Assembly: GCA_001695595.3 (NCBI GenBank)
Contig: MBPM02000005.1
Coordinates: 1,674,001-1,738,000 of the forward strand
Length of the DNA stretch: 64,000 nucleotides
Origin: Plasmopara viticola
Taxonomy: Eukaryota > Oomycota > Peronosporomycetes > Peronosporales > Peronosporaceae
Direction of reading: 5' to 3'
Shown here: in pieces, positions 48,282 to 60,411 of the stretch
Layout of the letters: each line of letters opens with the position of its first letter
How positions within the stretch are numbered: the stretch's first letter is position 1
Position numbers and translations under genes: made by a program
Notes under the pieces: model-generated
Told to the model about the DNA's origin: nothing
The model's input: the letters and a program-made list of their open reading frames with translations, nothing else
Database searches by the model: none

Positions 48282-48518
48282 GTGACCGGTGATGACGAAG
48301 ATCTAAAAGAAGAGAAGAGATTGCGTAAGTTTAATGCTGGCATAAAATTACATATACTGACGACATCAACAGTTAATACTCTGTACGACAGTATTCGGCT
48401 TAGATTTGAAGAAGTTGTCGAGCAACGCAAAGGAAACAACTACTTTCATATTAATGCTCCTAGATTGCCTAGAAAGCACAAAATGAACCGAAAGTTTACA
48501 ATATATTTTATTCGATAA
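48282..48518 (+). CDS. Hypothetical ORF fragment
   Basis: An open frame of 78 codons is basic and charged (Glu-Glu-Lys-Arg-Leu-Arg-Lys-Phe) with coding-like composition. It has no supported ATG at its start (GTG) and follows similar broken pieces from about 48100. It is probably the tail of the decayed element. No family was recognised. Confidence 0.2.
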   Translation: MTGDDEDLKEEKRLRKFNAGIKLHILTTSTVNTLYDSIRLRFEEVVEQRKGNNYFHINAPRLPRKHKMNRKFTIYFIR

Positions 48519-51500
48519 CAAAATAGTTTATTAATTATTTTCTCGAAGAATATAATTTTACAAAAACACTCAATTGATATTGTCTAGAATTAATATATCA
48601 TATTATATTAAAAGACCAGTGTTTTATGTATAATAAAGTGTGATGAATTTACTTGAACAATCATTTTCTAATAGTTGTTTATATTTTCAACACCTCTGGT
48701 TAGCTTCTTAGTGGCATCTACAATCAGAAGAGTGATTTGTTACCTGACTGAACTTCTACATCACCCTGCTAAGCTTTTAGACTTTCATTTGGTTTTATCG
48801 ATACACCTTTTCTCGCGCAAATGAAATGAGAAATGAGGCCATTTGCATCGCTTTTCAAGAAGACAGCAGCCACTGATCGACTCGCCCCTTTAAATTGTCG
48901 TAAACAAGCTGCTCTGGCTCTGTCCGTGGGAATGTTCAGTTTGATCAATAAGCAATGAACACTTGATTTGTTTCTGAATTCTTATAACATCGATACCCTA
49001 TCGGTTATAACGGTCAATAGGCATATCAATTTATTCAACACGCTTCTTAAATCGTCTTTCAAAGTTTTCCACAGACTATTTGTGGCATGAGCACTACCTG
49101 CGAACCATCCCGATAAGTAAATTAGTACAAAAATACTACCTCCTCGCTTCAACCAACTATTACTTGAAACATCTTATAAGCAAGTATTCTAGCAACATTT
49201 GTTTCCGTATATAAGGTCAATGCAGCAGCTTTTAGCATTAGTTAGATACAATTGAGTTAAGGTAATGATTCCATCAACGAAAACCAGTACAGTAAAAAAA
49301 ACATTTCGTCCATGTATTTTCACTACTACACTCGATACTTGTATTTGAAACTCATTTGCAAAGTTAAAATTCATTTTTCAATGCTTCCACCTGGCAAAAT
49401 AGGTGTTTCACCGGAAAATAATTCACCAACATCATAGAATACCAATCACACCAAAGCAGTTAGCTTTCCAACACCACCAAATCTTAATTTTCTTTGATAA
49501 CATGTAGTTATAGTAAGAAATTGATTAATGAGTTGAAAAAAGTGCTTTGAAACAAGCTAAATTGATTAATGGAGGGAGAGACTTCCTATATCACTATACG
49601 CTACAATGCAAAAATTTCACAAATTTACTCAAACTCAACGCTGAAAGCGTTCCTGCTTAACAAGTTCTAAAGCAGCTGTAAGCTATATAATTTTTTGATG
49701 TGTTTTATCGTCGCTGAGTGGCGATCGCTCTTAATAAGTACTAGATCGAGATAGATCCTGAGGCAATCTCATATTGACTAAAATTGATGGGCTGAGACTA
49801 CGTGTGATGATACTAGTTTGTCGGTATGCCAGTTGATAAATTTCTAGCAAGATTGGGCAGCTCATTTTATTTGCTTGCATATACTACGACAAATGAGGAT
49901 TAGACAACAGTTGAAGCCTCAAGCAATGCAAATTCGATCGAATTAGCGAAGTAGATCATTCGAAGCCTGTAAAATTAGTTATGATTCAACGAAAAACGAA
50001 ACGCTAACAATCAATGACTGTTAGTCATCTTGCCAGGAAACAAAACGAGAAAAAATCTTAGATACTTTAAAGCCACTTGACCCCAATTGCGAGTTTTAGA
50101 GATCTAAAGCTTCATCAGACGCGTAAAACAGCTGTACAATGAGGTCGGAAACACGCCTTTCCATACAGTTTGTCAAGAATAGATTTAACTCCAATAGTAA
50201 TTGCTTATTATCATCTTTAAATTTATTCGCGCCTCCGGCATCTATAAACGCTTGACTCGATTTTCTAAAGACAGAATATATTTACTTTCAAACCCTCTTG
50301 ATGTGGGTTTGATTTTTTATAAAGTTTAATCTGAAATGTCGCACTCAGGCTCACTGAGAAGTTCAAGTAGTGGCTTTTTTGAGCTTTACTCTCTAAGATT
50401 GCATGAAATACAAGCATCGATTTGATATCGACTTAAGACTTGTAGCTTCTTTAACATGCTCGGAGTCCATAAAATTTTGCATAGAATGGACCAGCTTTGC
50501 GATATGTGCTCTTTCAATTTTGCTCCCAAGTTCCTTTGTATGTTATAGCAAAATAACGCTTTTCGATACGCTCCGTATCGTTTTCATTGATGTCAATTTT
50601 CTTTTCCACCTTGTCGTGAGCTGACATTAGCTCTTAGTAGCTGATGTACTCTGTTTCTTTTTTCGGAGTGAGCTCATTATCAAACTTCTCGTTTTGGTTT
50701 TGCTTGCTGGGTATTTTAATCATATTGTAGCACGCAAAATGTCTCACAATATCGATTCTTTATCAGCTAACATACCCATAATTAGAGCCTCTTTGCTCGC
50801 GTAAAGGCTTTGTAGTAGCGTAAGGCTATCCGAGTGTTGCCCCTTAAATGTCTTCTAGAAGTTCTTATCGTCAAATTAAGCTGGAAGCTGGAATTCATGG
50901 ATGAGCTCTTTAAAGTCTCACTGATGCACCAGCTTTACAAGCGGTTTAATTTGACGAGCATACAAATGGAATGTCGTATCCGAGAGGTTGTCATCAATAC
51001 TGCCGAGCTTGATGTCGTGTGCAATCTTTAATCAGACTGAGCCTCTGAGAAATATTAACGTTCTCTCTCGCCCTGTATGTAGGTAAATCAGATATTCGAT
51101 ATAGAAGTACAGGCAATTCCCCGTCAATATGTATCATGCATGCGCCGACTGTCAAAAGTCAATACGGCAAGCTGTTACGGTTGAGACACTCTCAGTTGAG
51201 TATACATCACGCGTACTATATTCATCCTGAAAACTACATGAAACTATTGGAGACTTACAAAGCAGGCAAAAGACATAACGGCACATGTCTCACGTCCAGG
51301 TTCTACTTAATATTAAATCAGGACTTTAGTGGTAGCGGATTTTTGGTAGAGTTTTCATAGTGGTAAATATCGGTTGCTAAAAAAATGGCGGAATACTTAA
51401 AATCGATTGTAGCCAATGGCAAGCGGGCTTCTTGATCGTATCACTGCAGCGGTCGAACCTGAAGCCACTCTACTGCGTGGTCTGGTAAAAGAATTAAGTG

Positions 51501-53911
51501 GAGTCGGCATGGCTCCTCCTATGACCCGTTGACATATCAATGGGAGACTGTTCCGACTTATGTACTCTAGACAAGTTAAGTCGTCTTTGAACTTGATTAC
51601 TAATTGAGATAGTATACAGCTGCCGTAATGGTCGGATCCGTAAAAAATGGTCTGTAGCCAAAGGGGCAAAGGCTACATTGGCTCTACTTTTAACCTACTA
51701 AAGCATCGTATAAATGGGTACAGGTCTGATTTGAAGCGTTGGGTTGATGGAAAATCAACGAGAATATGTGATATATTTATATTTCAAGGATTATGGTCCG
51801 TAAGAAATTAAGATTATGTTGATGAAGCAGCTTGAGCATTGCGATAGACCTCAGTTGCTTTCTTACAAGACGTTATAAATCAATAAATTCAAGAGAGCTT
51901 GCGTAAATGAAGTTGCTCCATTCGCGTTATTGAGAAGCAAAGACAAATGAAAATTATGAAAGAATTGAGAAGCTAATAATTTGATGCTCGATGAAAAAAT
52001 CAAGCGATACAACGAGCCTATAACGAGAGGCTCGTCGGATATGGTAGTCAATACTAACAACGGGGCAAATCATATCACTTAAAAACCAACAAGCACACCA
52101 GATAGACGGGAACTGAGTATGTCGGATCTTTTAGTCTTTGCACGTGACAAAAACCGTGATTCTCCTATATAATAGATTGCAATAATTTTGCTTCCAAAAT
52201 CCCTCGTATAATATTTTGACATCGGAACTTGCAGCGCCTACCACAATCAACAATATATTTTGCTTAGGTCTCTATCCCTTTTTCTTCAACAATCCACTGA
52301 ATACATCGAGAGATGTGATCTGGGACTGTCCACTCAAATCAGTTCATCTGCGGTATTGTCTTACCACTCAAACGTTACCGCTTTATAAATTCAGTTATTT
52401 TTTTCATTGCTAGGTCTCTCATGCATATTGAAGAGCCTTTTCGCGACGTTGTTCATTTGCGTATTTTTGAGTTCCTTTTAATATTGTGTAAAAGAGAAGA
52501 CCTGTGACTTGAAGCCAGTCAAATCATTCGCGCGAGGTAGTGGAAGATGTCACGACCCGCATCGAGATTGGCAAGAGTAACATAATAGCGATTAAATATC
52601 TTTCATCACCGACACGGCGTTCAATGGAGACGAGGCATATGTATTGACGATCGTTGTCTTCAATGATTTAGTCAAAAAGTGTTGTTTGGTAAGATCACAT
52701 GGTGAAAGTAGTCATTGGCTTCTATTGCTTCCAGACCCTTGCGTTCAATCTGCGAACGATTGTCGACGGTATAACTCTTAAATTGATTGTTTATAGAAAG
52801 ATTGTTCGAGTCAAAAGATTTTTTTGATACGAAAGATAACGTGCCCTGCCGAATACTGTTTAATCGAGCAGCAATGCGCTCCATCGATGGACATACAAGA
52901 CTTCTCTGAGGACCGTCCACACAGCGATATATACATCAAACGAAGAACTCTCACCACATCCTTGCGTGCCTTTGATAAGACAAACCAACTTCATTATCAC
53001 GTGCGGCTTCTGAATCAGATGAGCAAAGTATTTAAAAGTGAATTGATATACTCTCGCTTATGATTGAATACACACTCAGGATCATACACATGAGAAAACC
53101 CACCGATTAAATTGAATACACGAGGGTCATTCTCGTGGGCAGTTGATGGTCGATCGGTTGAACATCGGCAGGTTTGGGATTTACCAAATAAATGATTGCA
53201 TCAAGAATGACACTCACATTCAACAAAGCAATTCTGACCTGAGCTAAGGAATCGTTTGTGAAAAATGGTCATTTTTGTACGCACGAATAGCTTCAAAAAC
53301 TGGGTTGAATACAACCACGTCCAATTCTTAGTCTACGAATTGAAGCTGGGTGTCGTTCTTTGCGTATTACATTGGCAAGCCTTTGTTATTCGTTCGCTTA
53401 AGGATTTGCCGGATCAGTAGTGCTACTTAATGATCACGTTGCACAGCGATGATAAAATGTAATGTTTATCCGTGCTGCTCTCGCGTATAAATTCTTATTC
53501 AGATGCATCATGTCACTAGCAATCTACTATAAGATGGTTTCCTTGATATACTCTTCAGTCTTCGCTTTGGCTTTCTAGTTGACATGAGATTTCACCTCAA
53601 AGTTTCAAGCTTCAGGTGTAATCTCCGTAATCGCCTCTTAGCATATTTCCCAGTTTCACTCGCGCATTCAACTTATACCAAGTAGGACTTGTCCAGGCGT
53701 TAAATATGGGGCTCGTCCCAAACAATGCTGTCATCATCGCTACTAGGATCGTCGCTATTTAATTCATCTAAAGTTATCATACACCCACTAGTCATCATGC
53801 ACCTTCGTGTGCAAAGCAATCGTCGTTACCTCGAAGAAATGGGAAAACATACTCAGGGCAGCGCATGAGCAATCAATGATTGCCGGTAGCTATAGTACCC
53901 AATGGCGACCA
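48519..53911. other. AT-rich stretch with scattered decayed ORFs
   Basis: No intact gene is seen. Coding-like patches on the plus strand occur at about 50834-51031, 51136-51360 and 51420-51605 (Gly-Leu-Leu-Asp-Arg-Ile-Thr-Ala-Ala-Val-Glu-Pro-Glu-Ala), all broken. The minus strand around 53370-53200 has a short similar patch. They suggest a large, old insertion that has been losing its genes. Confidence 0.35.
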
Positions 53912-54184
53912 TTACTTCGTCATTGTCAACATGACATCATCTTTATTGTCCAATTCATATTCACCATCGTCAAGTAAACAACCTTTTTTTCTCAAATCTG
54001 AATTACATATCTCCTTATATACCGCGCTATTCGTGACATTCGATATATTCTGTTCTATCGTTCTGCTTACTTCGACATTCGAGGCCTCGTCGATCACCGA
54101 TGGCACTGGTGTATCATAAATTTCTTGTGGTGACAATTCTTCAACTTTGTTACTCTCTGCGATAATAATTTCATGATCGATCAT
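53912..54184 (-). CDS. Hypothetical acidic protein
   Basis: An ATG at 54184 opens 90 codons, rich in Glu, Asp, Ser, Val and Ile (Ser-Pro-Gln-Glu-Ile-Tyr-Asp-Thr-Pro-Val), strongly acidic and probably disordered. It lies divergent to the CRN remnant that starts 124 bp away. Downstream on the minus strand, short coding-like pieces are separated by stops, so it may be the N-terminal end of a decayed gene. No family was recognised. Confidence 0.3.
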   Translation of the reverse strand: MIDHEIIIAESNKVEELSPQEIYDTPVPSVIDEASNVEVSRTIEQNISNVTNSAVYKEICNSDLRKKGCLLDDGEYELDNKDDVMLTMTK

Positions 54185-54307
54185 GATTTTGTTGGTTCTC
54201 CATCTTAAGCGTCTTTAATTTGATTGGCTACTAAGCCGAAAAGTATATCAATAGAGAGAACACTACAAGAGAAGGACTTTTTTTTTTACATTCTGGTGAG
54301 AAGAAAC

Positions 54308-55480
54308 ATGGCCGAGGTGGAGCTCGAGTGCGCAGTGTATGGCGAAGGAGCTGTGTTTCCCGTGAAGATCGCACGTGATGCGAAAGTGAGCACGCTGCAG
54401 AAGGCTATATTCGACGATCAACGGTACCACGAGCGCTTTTCGTTTCCGCCAAGCGCACTAACGCTGTACCTTGCGAGAAGGACGGCGTGTGGTTGAAGGA
54501 CGACCACCGTGTGAAATTTTTTTTACAAGCTGGCAAGAGCGCTAAATTCGAGGAAATGCGACCTTCGTGGAAGCTTAAGAAGACGGAGTACCTCGGGAAC
54601 TTTCCGATTGGAGAAGAAGAAATTCACATTTTGGTGGAATTGCCAGCGCAAGTTGCTCCTTCGAGCGATGAAATGCCCTCATTGTCACCAACGACAATGC
54701 ACCGTCACCCCGAGCGTCTTAAACGGTGGACTACGATTAATGCAATCATTTGCCAGAAGAAGTAAGACACGAATCAGAAGACGACGAATGAAGGTGCCAA
54801 GAAGTCAAAGAAAAAGCGGAAAAATCACGATCTTGACAAGTCTGTGGGCTATTCGACTTTTTGTTGGGAAGACATCAAACCTATTTACAATTTGACGATT
54901 CTTACGACCTTCGACCGAGCGATATACCTGATGCCGACATTGAGCTACTTCTCGCTCGTATTCGTGACTTGCGGGATCTCTATGGCCAAATTTCCGATGG
55001 GAAAGAAGCCAAGAGATTGTTGTTTATCGCTTCGATCTTCGAGACAGTCAGTCGTCTCCTCGGGGACGTTTGCATACTTGTCGAAGAAGAAGTGGTTGGA
55101 AGGAATGTGCGATTAAAAGGTCGATTCGAGTTCGTGCTCAAGCATGGCTTTAAGAGAATTTCAATTGTTTGAGCGAAACGTGAAGATATGCTGCAGGGAA
55201 TGGTCCAGAATCTGACGGGGCTCGAAGCGCTGGCTGATGTCGTATGGCATCGTGACCAATTTTCTCGAGTGGAGGTTCTTGATCAGTGAAGACATGAAGG
55301 TCCGGAAGCATGAGCATTCTCTCCGTACTGTCGATACTTTGCCATCGTTTGAAGGATTGAAAGAAATTGTGGGAAAATTTACGGAATGCTTGCGAATGAG
55401 ACATAAGTGTTTATCAGATGATCATCGATGCGTTGCTCTTCCGTCCGCTCACCGCCTTCATCGTCCCTTCTTCCTTCTTA
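54308..55480 (+). pseudogene. Crinkler (CRN) effector pseudogene with nuclease-like C-terminal domain
   Basis: The ATG at 54308 opens a CRN N-terminal header: a ubiquitin-like start (Val-Glu-Leu-Glu-Cys-Ala-Val), then a Leu-Tyr-Leu-Ala-Arg motif at about 54464-54478, a variant of the family's LFLAK. A frameshift at about 54479 follows at once. The next frame (54487-54765) holds the Trp-Leu-Lys-Asp-Asp element and Ile-His-Ile-Leu-Val-Glu-Leu-Pro (54622-54645), equal to the HVLVxxP motif that ends the header. The C-terminal part (54861-55172 and on) matches a CRN effector domain with Ala-Lys-Arg-Glu-Asp-Met, like the ExK core of restriction-type nucleases. A TGA at 55170-55172 stands where the acidic residue is expected. 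Further frame changes follow to about 55480. No signal peptide is seen. The family call is by recalled pattern. Confidence 0.8.
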
Positions 55481-55589
55481 TATAAGAGCATCGAGCGTAT
55501 TCCTAGACATGATCATAGACAGCGGTGATGTACTACATACTTGTACCGGAATTACTGCTTGATCAATGCGGCTCGGTGTGGTGGAAGTG

Positions 55590-55797
55590 CCACCAAGACG
55601 TGAATGTTCTTATCGCCGAAAGTGATATCTGACCCAAAAAGTTCCTCGTCGTCAATCTTCCAATATAAAACCACCTTTTTGTACGTGGTGTCAGTGACTT
55701 CTTGTGGCAAATTCTCTACAATCTGACCGCCACTCAGTCATTCTTTCGCGCAAAGTAAAGCGTCAAAGTCAGCGTTAAAGTCGCTGGGTGCACTTTG
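55590..55797 (-). pseudogene. Crinkler (CRN) N-terminal header remnant, opposite strand
   Basis: On the minus strand a Leu-Thr-Leu-Tyr-Phe-Ala-Arg-Lys motif (about 55770-55740, LFLAK variant) is followed by a stop. In another frame comes Asn-Ile-His-Val-Leu-Val-Ala-Leu-Pro-Pro (about 55607-55580), the HVLVxxP motif. Spacing between the two fits a CRN header with one frameshift. No C-terminal effector domain follows; the remnant faces the tail of the plus-strand CRN pseudogene. Confidence 0.6.
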
Positions 55798-55900
55798 AAT
55801 ACAAAGTGATTACTTCTTGGCCTATTCGAGCAAAACCAGTTTTGAAAAAAAAATTATCGCCAAGAATTATTGCAGGCACAAAACATTAAATATATAACTT

Positions 55901-55950
55901 GAGCCACCATGAGCCACCATGAGCCACCATGAGCCACCATGAGTCACCAT
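55901..55950. repeat. Minisatellite, 5 x 10 bp
   Basis: Four exact GAGCCACCAT units are followed by one GAGTCACCAT unit. They form the left half of the third motif block. Confidence 0.95.
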
Positions 55951-56150
55951 TTTTTGCCGAATGACAGCTGAGATCGTTTTACACTGAGTTAGAGACCTCG
56001 GAATAAAATACAGTGATGATTAGCTATTGTGGTGACTCAGTGGTGACCCGCAGCGGTGACTGCGTCGAAATCAACATCGACAGTCACACTCGAACGATCA
56101 TCCACTGATCTGACGCGATCACACAATGTTCTCGTACAGACATTACAAAT
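55901..56150. repeat. GAGTCACC / GGTGACTC palindromic motif block, copy 3
   Basis: The five decamers on the left face GGTGACTCAGTGGTGACCC and GGTGACTG motifs at 56030-56060. The tail (CAACATC...ACACTCGAA) also matches the other two blocks in order. The rest of element E is not recognisable here. Confidence 0.7.
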
Positions 56151-56639
56151 TTCACGATCTTAAGCGTCGGGTATGTAGAATATACAAAAACGCAGCCATA
56201 GTCATAGATAGATCAGACATATAACAAAATCTAGCATCTGACGAAAATATTAAGCCAATCTGTAATTTTTTTAGACATATCATTATAGATTTAGACCCTG
56301 TGCAATATCGTTGTATAAGCCAAGAAGAAAATGGTCATTGCAGATAAGATTCATTGTCCACTACGCTAACAATTAAGGTCCAGGATCTATTGTTGATTTC
56401 GATGGCTGAGAGGGATTGAATGTTGTCGAAAGTGATTCTGTCGATGGCATCTATAGTACTGATTTTTCGAAAGCTGTGCGTCCTGCTTCATGTAGTATCT
56501 AAAAAGTAACAGGAAACAGACGCAAGAGCTTCGGGCCTTAGTTTTGGAGTTGCGGGGGGGGGAAATCACAAACGAGTGCGAAGAAAGATGCCCCCAAGCC
56601 AGCCTTTCAATTTAGCTTCGAATTGATAAAGAGGATTTT

Positions 56640-57376
56640 TGTTTCATTTAGTGCATTCTTGGTGGTTGCGGAGCATTGTCTTTAAATAGTATTTGCCTTG
56701 ACTTGGATACTTTTGCAGAAATTATTGGCAAATGAGCCTTCGTAGCTGTTAATATTGTCAGTGTATCCTTTTTGACGCCAGCAAAAAGTTTTTGTAATCT
56801 CCTTTCCTCGTTTATCTATCCGTCGCCATGACTCCGTTTGGCATTCGGATCTTGTAGCAGTTGTCGAGCAATAAGTGTCGTTTCCTCAGCTCGTTGAGCA
56901 GCCTTTTTGCTGCCCGTTTGTCAATAGGGGTTTTGGTAAAATGAGTTATCGTTCGCTTTGGCTTCAGAAGCTTTATCGATTCTTTTACGACTTTAATAGC
57001 AAATTTAGCAGCCAATTCTTGACGTCTCCAAATTTGATCCTTTTTACGAAGCTCCTATTAATTGCTTTAAATTTTCTTTGGCATGATCATTCTCCACTTG
57101 TCTCAAAGTATATTCCCCTTTGATGTATGCTCGAGTGTTGACAGCCGAGTGGGCAACGACATTTACTCCTCTATATTAATCTTCGGACGAATAGTCGAAA
57201 GCAGTGGGCTGTTTTATATTCGCGTCTGCGTCAGATGAAGTAGAAACGGATGTATACCTCTTCTCAGTGGGTTTTGAAGATTCATTTGTTTCTCTTCTGA
57301 AAATTTTGGGAGAAACTTTACAACCTTTTAGCTGTTTTTTAATTTGATCATAGTCGTATTCGAAATTCTTAGCCAT
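56640..57376 (-). pseudogene. Decayed gene, basic helical protein
   Basis: An ATG at 57376 opens 66 codons (Met-Ala-Lys-Asn-Phe-Glu-Tyr-Asp-Tyr-Asp). Coding-like sequence continues in two other phases to 56812 (Arg-Ala-Ala-Lys-Arg-Leu-Leu-Asn-Glu-Leu-Arg-Lys) and beyond a stop to about 56640. At least two stops and two phase changes interrupt it. The protein was charged and mostly helical. No family was recognised. It lies downstream of the family F remnant on the same strand, so both may have belonged to one element. Confidence 0.45.
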
Positions 57377-57499
57377 TACTTGCTAAAAAATTACAAATAA
57401 ACCAGCACTTGCCATTCCATTTATTCTTATTGACCACTTTTTATCAGCTTTAATATGCGTCGCAATCGAAATGAAAATTATGTAGCATTTTCTCGGATA

Positions 57500-58430
57500 A
57501 ACAGACCAAGCACAAGTCATATGATCGCTTACGGCAATGCCATGAAAAAAGTACCTTTATTCAGCGTAAGAAGCTGAAGGCCACTATTTCAAATATATTG
57601 TTGGATGGCCCTTGCTGAATGTTTCATCAACACTAGGTACAAGTTTGCGCAATACGTGGTAACAATTATGATGGTGCGATGCTATTTTCGGCACCAAGAG
57701 TGTTCTTAACGTTGGCTGTAATTAAAAAAGCTACAGCAGATGGAGGGATCGTGAGACGACCAGCGAAAGAAGAAAATGGAGCTCTTCTGATTAAATTCCA
57801 AAGCACTGGGCAATTTTCTTCAAAATTCATATTAGTGCGCAAACATACTAGCAGGTTTAGCAACGCCGGTGGTACCAATTTGATTAAAGTTGTTAATGAA
57901 GTGTTGTAACTGAATTTTATAAAATTGCGCGCATTCGTTTACATCAGACATTTTCAAAAAGAGTCAGAGACACCCCGCAAATTTACGCAAGACAGATTCT
58001 GCGCGACGTACAATGACAAATATGTAGCAACAACACTAGCAGGAGCCACAAAGACTTGCTCGCTGGTATAGCAAGAGGGTATGTGTGAGGAAAGCCGCCT
58101 TCGTATGGCTGTGATTTCCTAATATTAAATCAAAATTGATGGATATGAGACATAAGACTTAGGATGACTTGTACTTCCATTTGGAGTTAGATCAAAAGGC
58201 TGTTAAGGCTGAAGAATGAACTTGAACAATCTGTACTTATAAGTTTCAACACCGGAAACTTTGTTTTTTGATGCAAGTGTAGTACTTGACGCGATGATCA
58301 AACCACTTGTAATAGATACTCGATAAATGTGTAATGTTCTTCGATTTGTAGCTTTGCCAAACATCCACGATCTACTGGAGTTTGTAGCGCTCAAAGCCCA
58401 CAAATCTACCCTAAAACTATCAAGTGCCAT
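57500..58430 (-). pseudogene. Structural-protein-like remnant, family F copy 3
   Basis: An ATG at 58430 opens 75 codons of beta-type composition (Phe-Arg-Val-Asp-Leu-Trp-Ala-Leu). After stops, a region homologous to the copy at 26290-26640 follows: Val-Ala-Pro-Ala near 58040, Asn-Met-Asn-Phe-Glu-Glu-Asn-Cys-Pro-Val-Leu-Trp near 57830, and Ile-Thr-Ala-Asn-Val near 57720. It is on the opposite strand to the other two copies and diverged, which helps to show which frame is real. Unassigned. Confidence 0.5.
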
Positions 58431-60041
58431 TGTCTTTGACGACTCAAACTCCCCGAGAATTTTGATATCGTAGTGATTGAATTAATGTCATTGCCGGAAA
58501 AAATCTGTCAAAATCCTGATATGTGTGGTCAATATTCAGTCCAGTCTGAATGAGATTTATAAACATCTTCAACGCTATATCAAGCTCGATAGTACCTATC
58601 GGATACGACAGTCAACCAAAGGCTGATGAAATTAATCATAGCGGGATTTTAAAAGCTCATCAGTGCACAACTAAATTCGACAATGAGAACTTCAAGAAGA
58701 CATTTAAAGTACAAAACTCGGATATCATTTCGCTTTTGCAAAGCCTTTACGCGAGCAAAGGAGATCTCGCCATGGCATTGAAAGGGATCTATAGACTGGT
58801 AATAAATTGATATTATGATACGTTCGCGTACTAGAGTGTAATTTGAATACTTAGCAACTAGAACTTAGAGGATAAGCTTAATGACGAGCTTGCTCCGGAA
58901 GAAGTAACAAATTATATCAGCTACCAAGAACAAACGCCACTCGTGACGAAATAAATAAAATACTATCGACACATATGATAAAGCCTTTTCTGTCTATCGA
59001 TGAGTGTGATTCGTTAGCTAGACAGAGAGAAAGAAACTACTGTTTGATTACAATACACTCTGGTTTAACGTACATTATCCGCTTCGTCCACTTTGGCCAA
59101 GCGTGTCCCTCACTACTCGAGAAGGCTTCAGGTATCTTAAAGGTACCAAGTTGCAACCGAATGAATTCAAGAACATTCGGCTAATGGACTTTAACTTTAC
59201 GATTTGAAGATGACTTTGACAAAGGTCATATCTCAATTTCTTGACTGACACCCTGGTGAGGAACCAGAAAAGACCCTATGGCGCGTATACAATCGTCAGC
59301 AGGGTGAGTACGACTGTGCAAAGTCAAACTCGATTTAGTCAATTTATATCAAACCTATTCTCGAAATAAAGGGAAAGTAGATGTTGATGTACATGATCCG
59401 GTGTACTCTGGAGTCGCACACATTCCAAACAACAAGCTTTGCAAACCTACAAATCGAGTAAAAGACAGCCCGCAAAGCCAGCGCCTTCAAAGCCGCTAAG
59501 TAGATCTAAACCCGTCGTAACGCATACTACCTGGAATTTTTACTCCTTCTGGAAGCGACACGACGCTTGATATTGGCATATATGAGAAATGATACGGAAG
59601 GTATCAAATACATTTGAAGATTAATGATTGGTTTGCTGTAACATATCAAGAGATCATGAAGCAAAACCAAAAAGAACATACCACAAAAGCTGGTCCATTT
59701 CATGTGGAAATTTTTGGAATCCATGCTATTTTATAAAGCGACAATTCTCAATTTAATAGCAGAGCGATGCTTGTATCTCATGCATTCGTAGTTCTTTGAG
59801 CATGAGCGCGATATTATGAAATACACTTTGAACAAATGCAAAATCATATCACAAGGGGTTGAAAGTGCATATGACCAGTCTCTAGAGGGCTAAGTTAAGT
59901 GTTTAAAAATGTTCGCAGGCGCGAATAGAATCGAAGATGATAATTTAGCAATCAAGATTGGAGTTTATTGTATTCTTGACAAACTATATGGAGAAGGCGG
60001 TTTCTCGATCTCATGATACAGTTATACTACAAATAACAGCT
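58431..60041. other. AT-rich stretch with plus-strand coding remnants
   Basis: Coding-like patches on the plus strand at about 58590-58810, 58870-58950, 58975-59184 and 59830-60010 are broken by stops. They look like one decayed gene of mainly helical, acidic composition. No family was recognised. Confidence 0.35.
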
Positions 60042-60275
60042 TTAGCTCATTTGGAGTTGCGTTTGAAGTTTAGTAGCTTCGGAGCATCTATGTGATAAAG
60101 AGCATTCCTTTTTTTCATTACTTGGCAAGATGACTAAACCTGATCTTCTGAAATCGATTTCGGTTTTTGGCGAAGCATAGTCATTTTTAGATGGCGCTAC
60201 ACCTTTGAATTGATTTACTTCGCCAGATCCATCGACATGCATTGCCTGAGGCATTGATTGTCGCCTGTTACTCAT
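60042..60275 (-). CDS. Hypothetical ORF
   Basis: An ATG at 60275 opens 77 codons. The N-terminal half is rich in Gly, Ser and Gln, and the rest is charged. It is divergent from the ORF at 60412 with 136 bp between them. It is probably a short surviving piece of the same former insertion. Confidence 0.25.
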   Translation of the reverse strand: MSNRRQSMPQAMHVDGSGEVNQFKGVAPSKNDYASPKTEIDFRRSGLVILPSNEKKECSLSHRCSEATKLQTQLQMS

Positions 60276-60411
60276 TCGTCAAAACACTTTTTTCTTAGAA
60301 TTAGTATACAAAAGTTAATAAAACGAGCTCCTCAATCTTGTTAAACATTGAATCTAGTATCGACAAAACATTCTCGCCACAAGTTCTCTCATTCCATCGA
60401 TTTCAGTCGCT

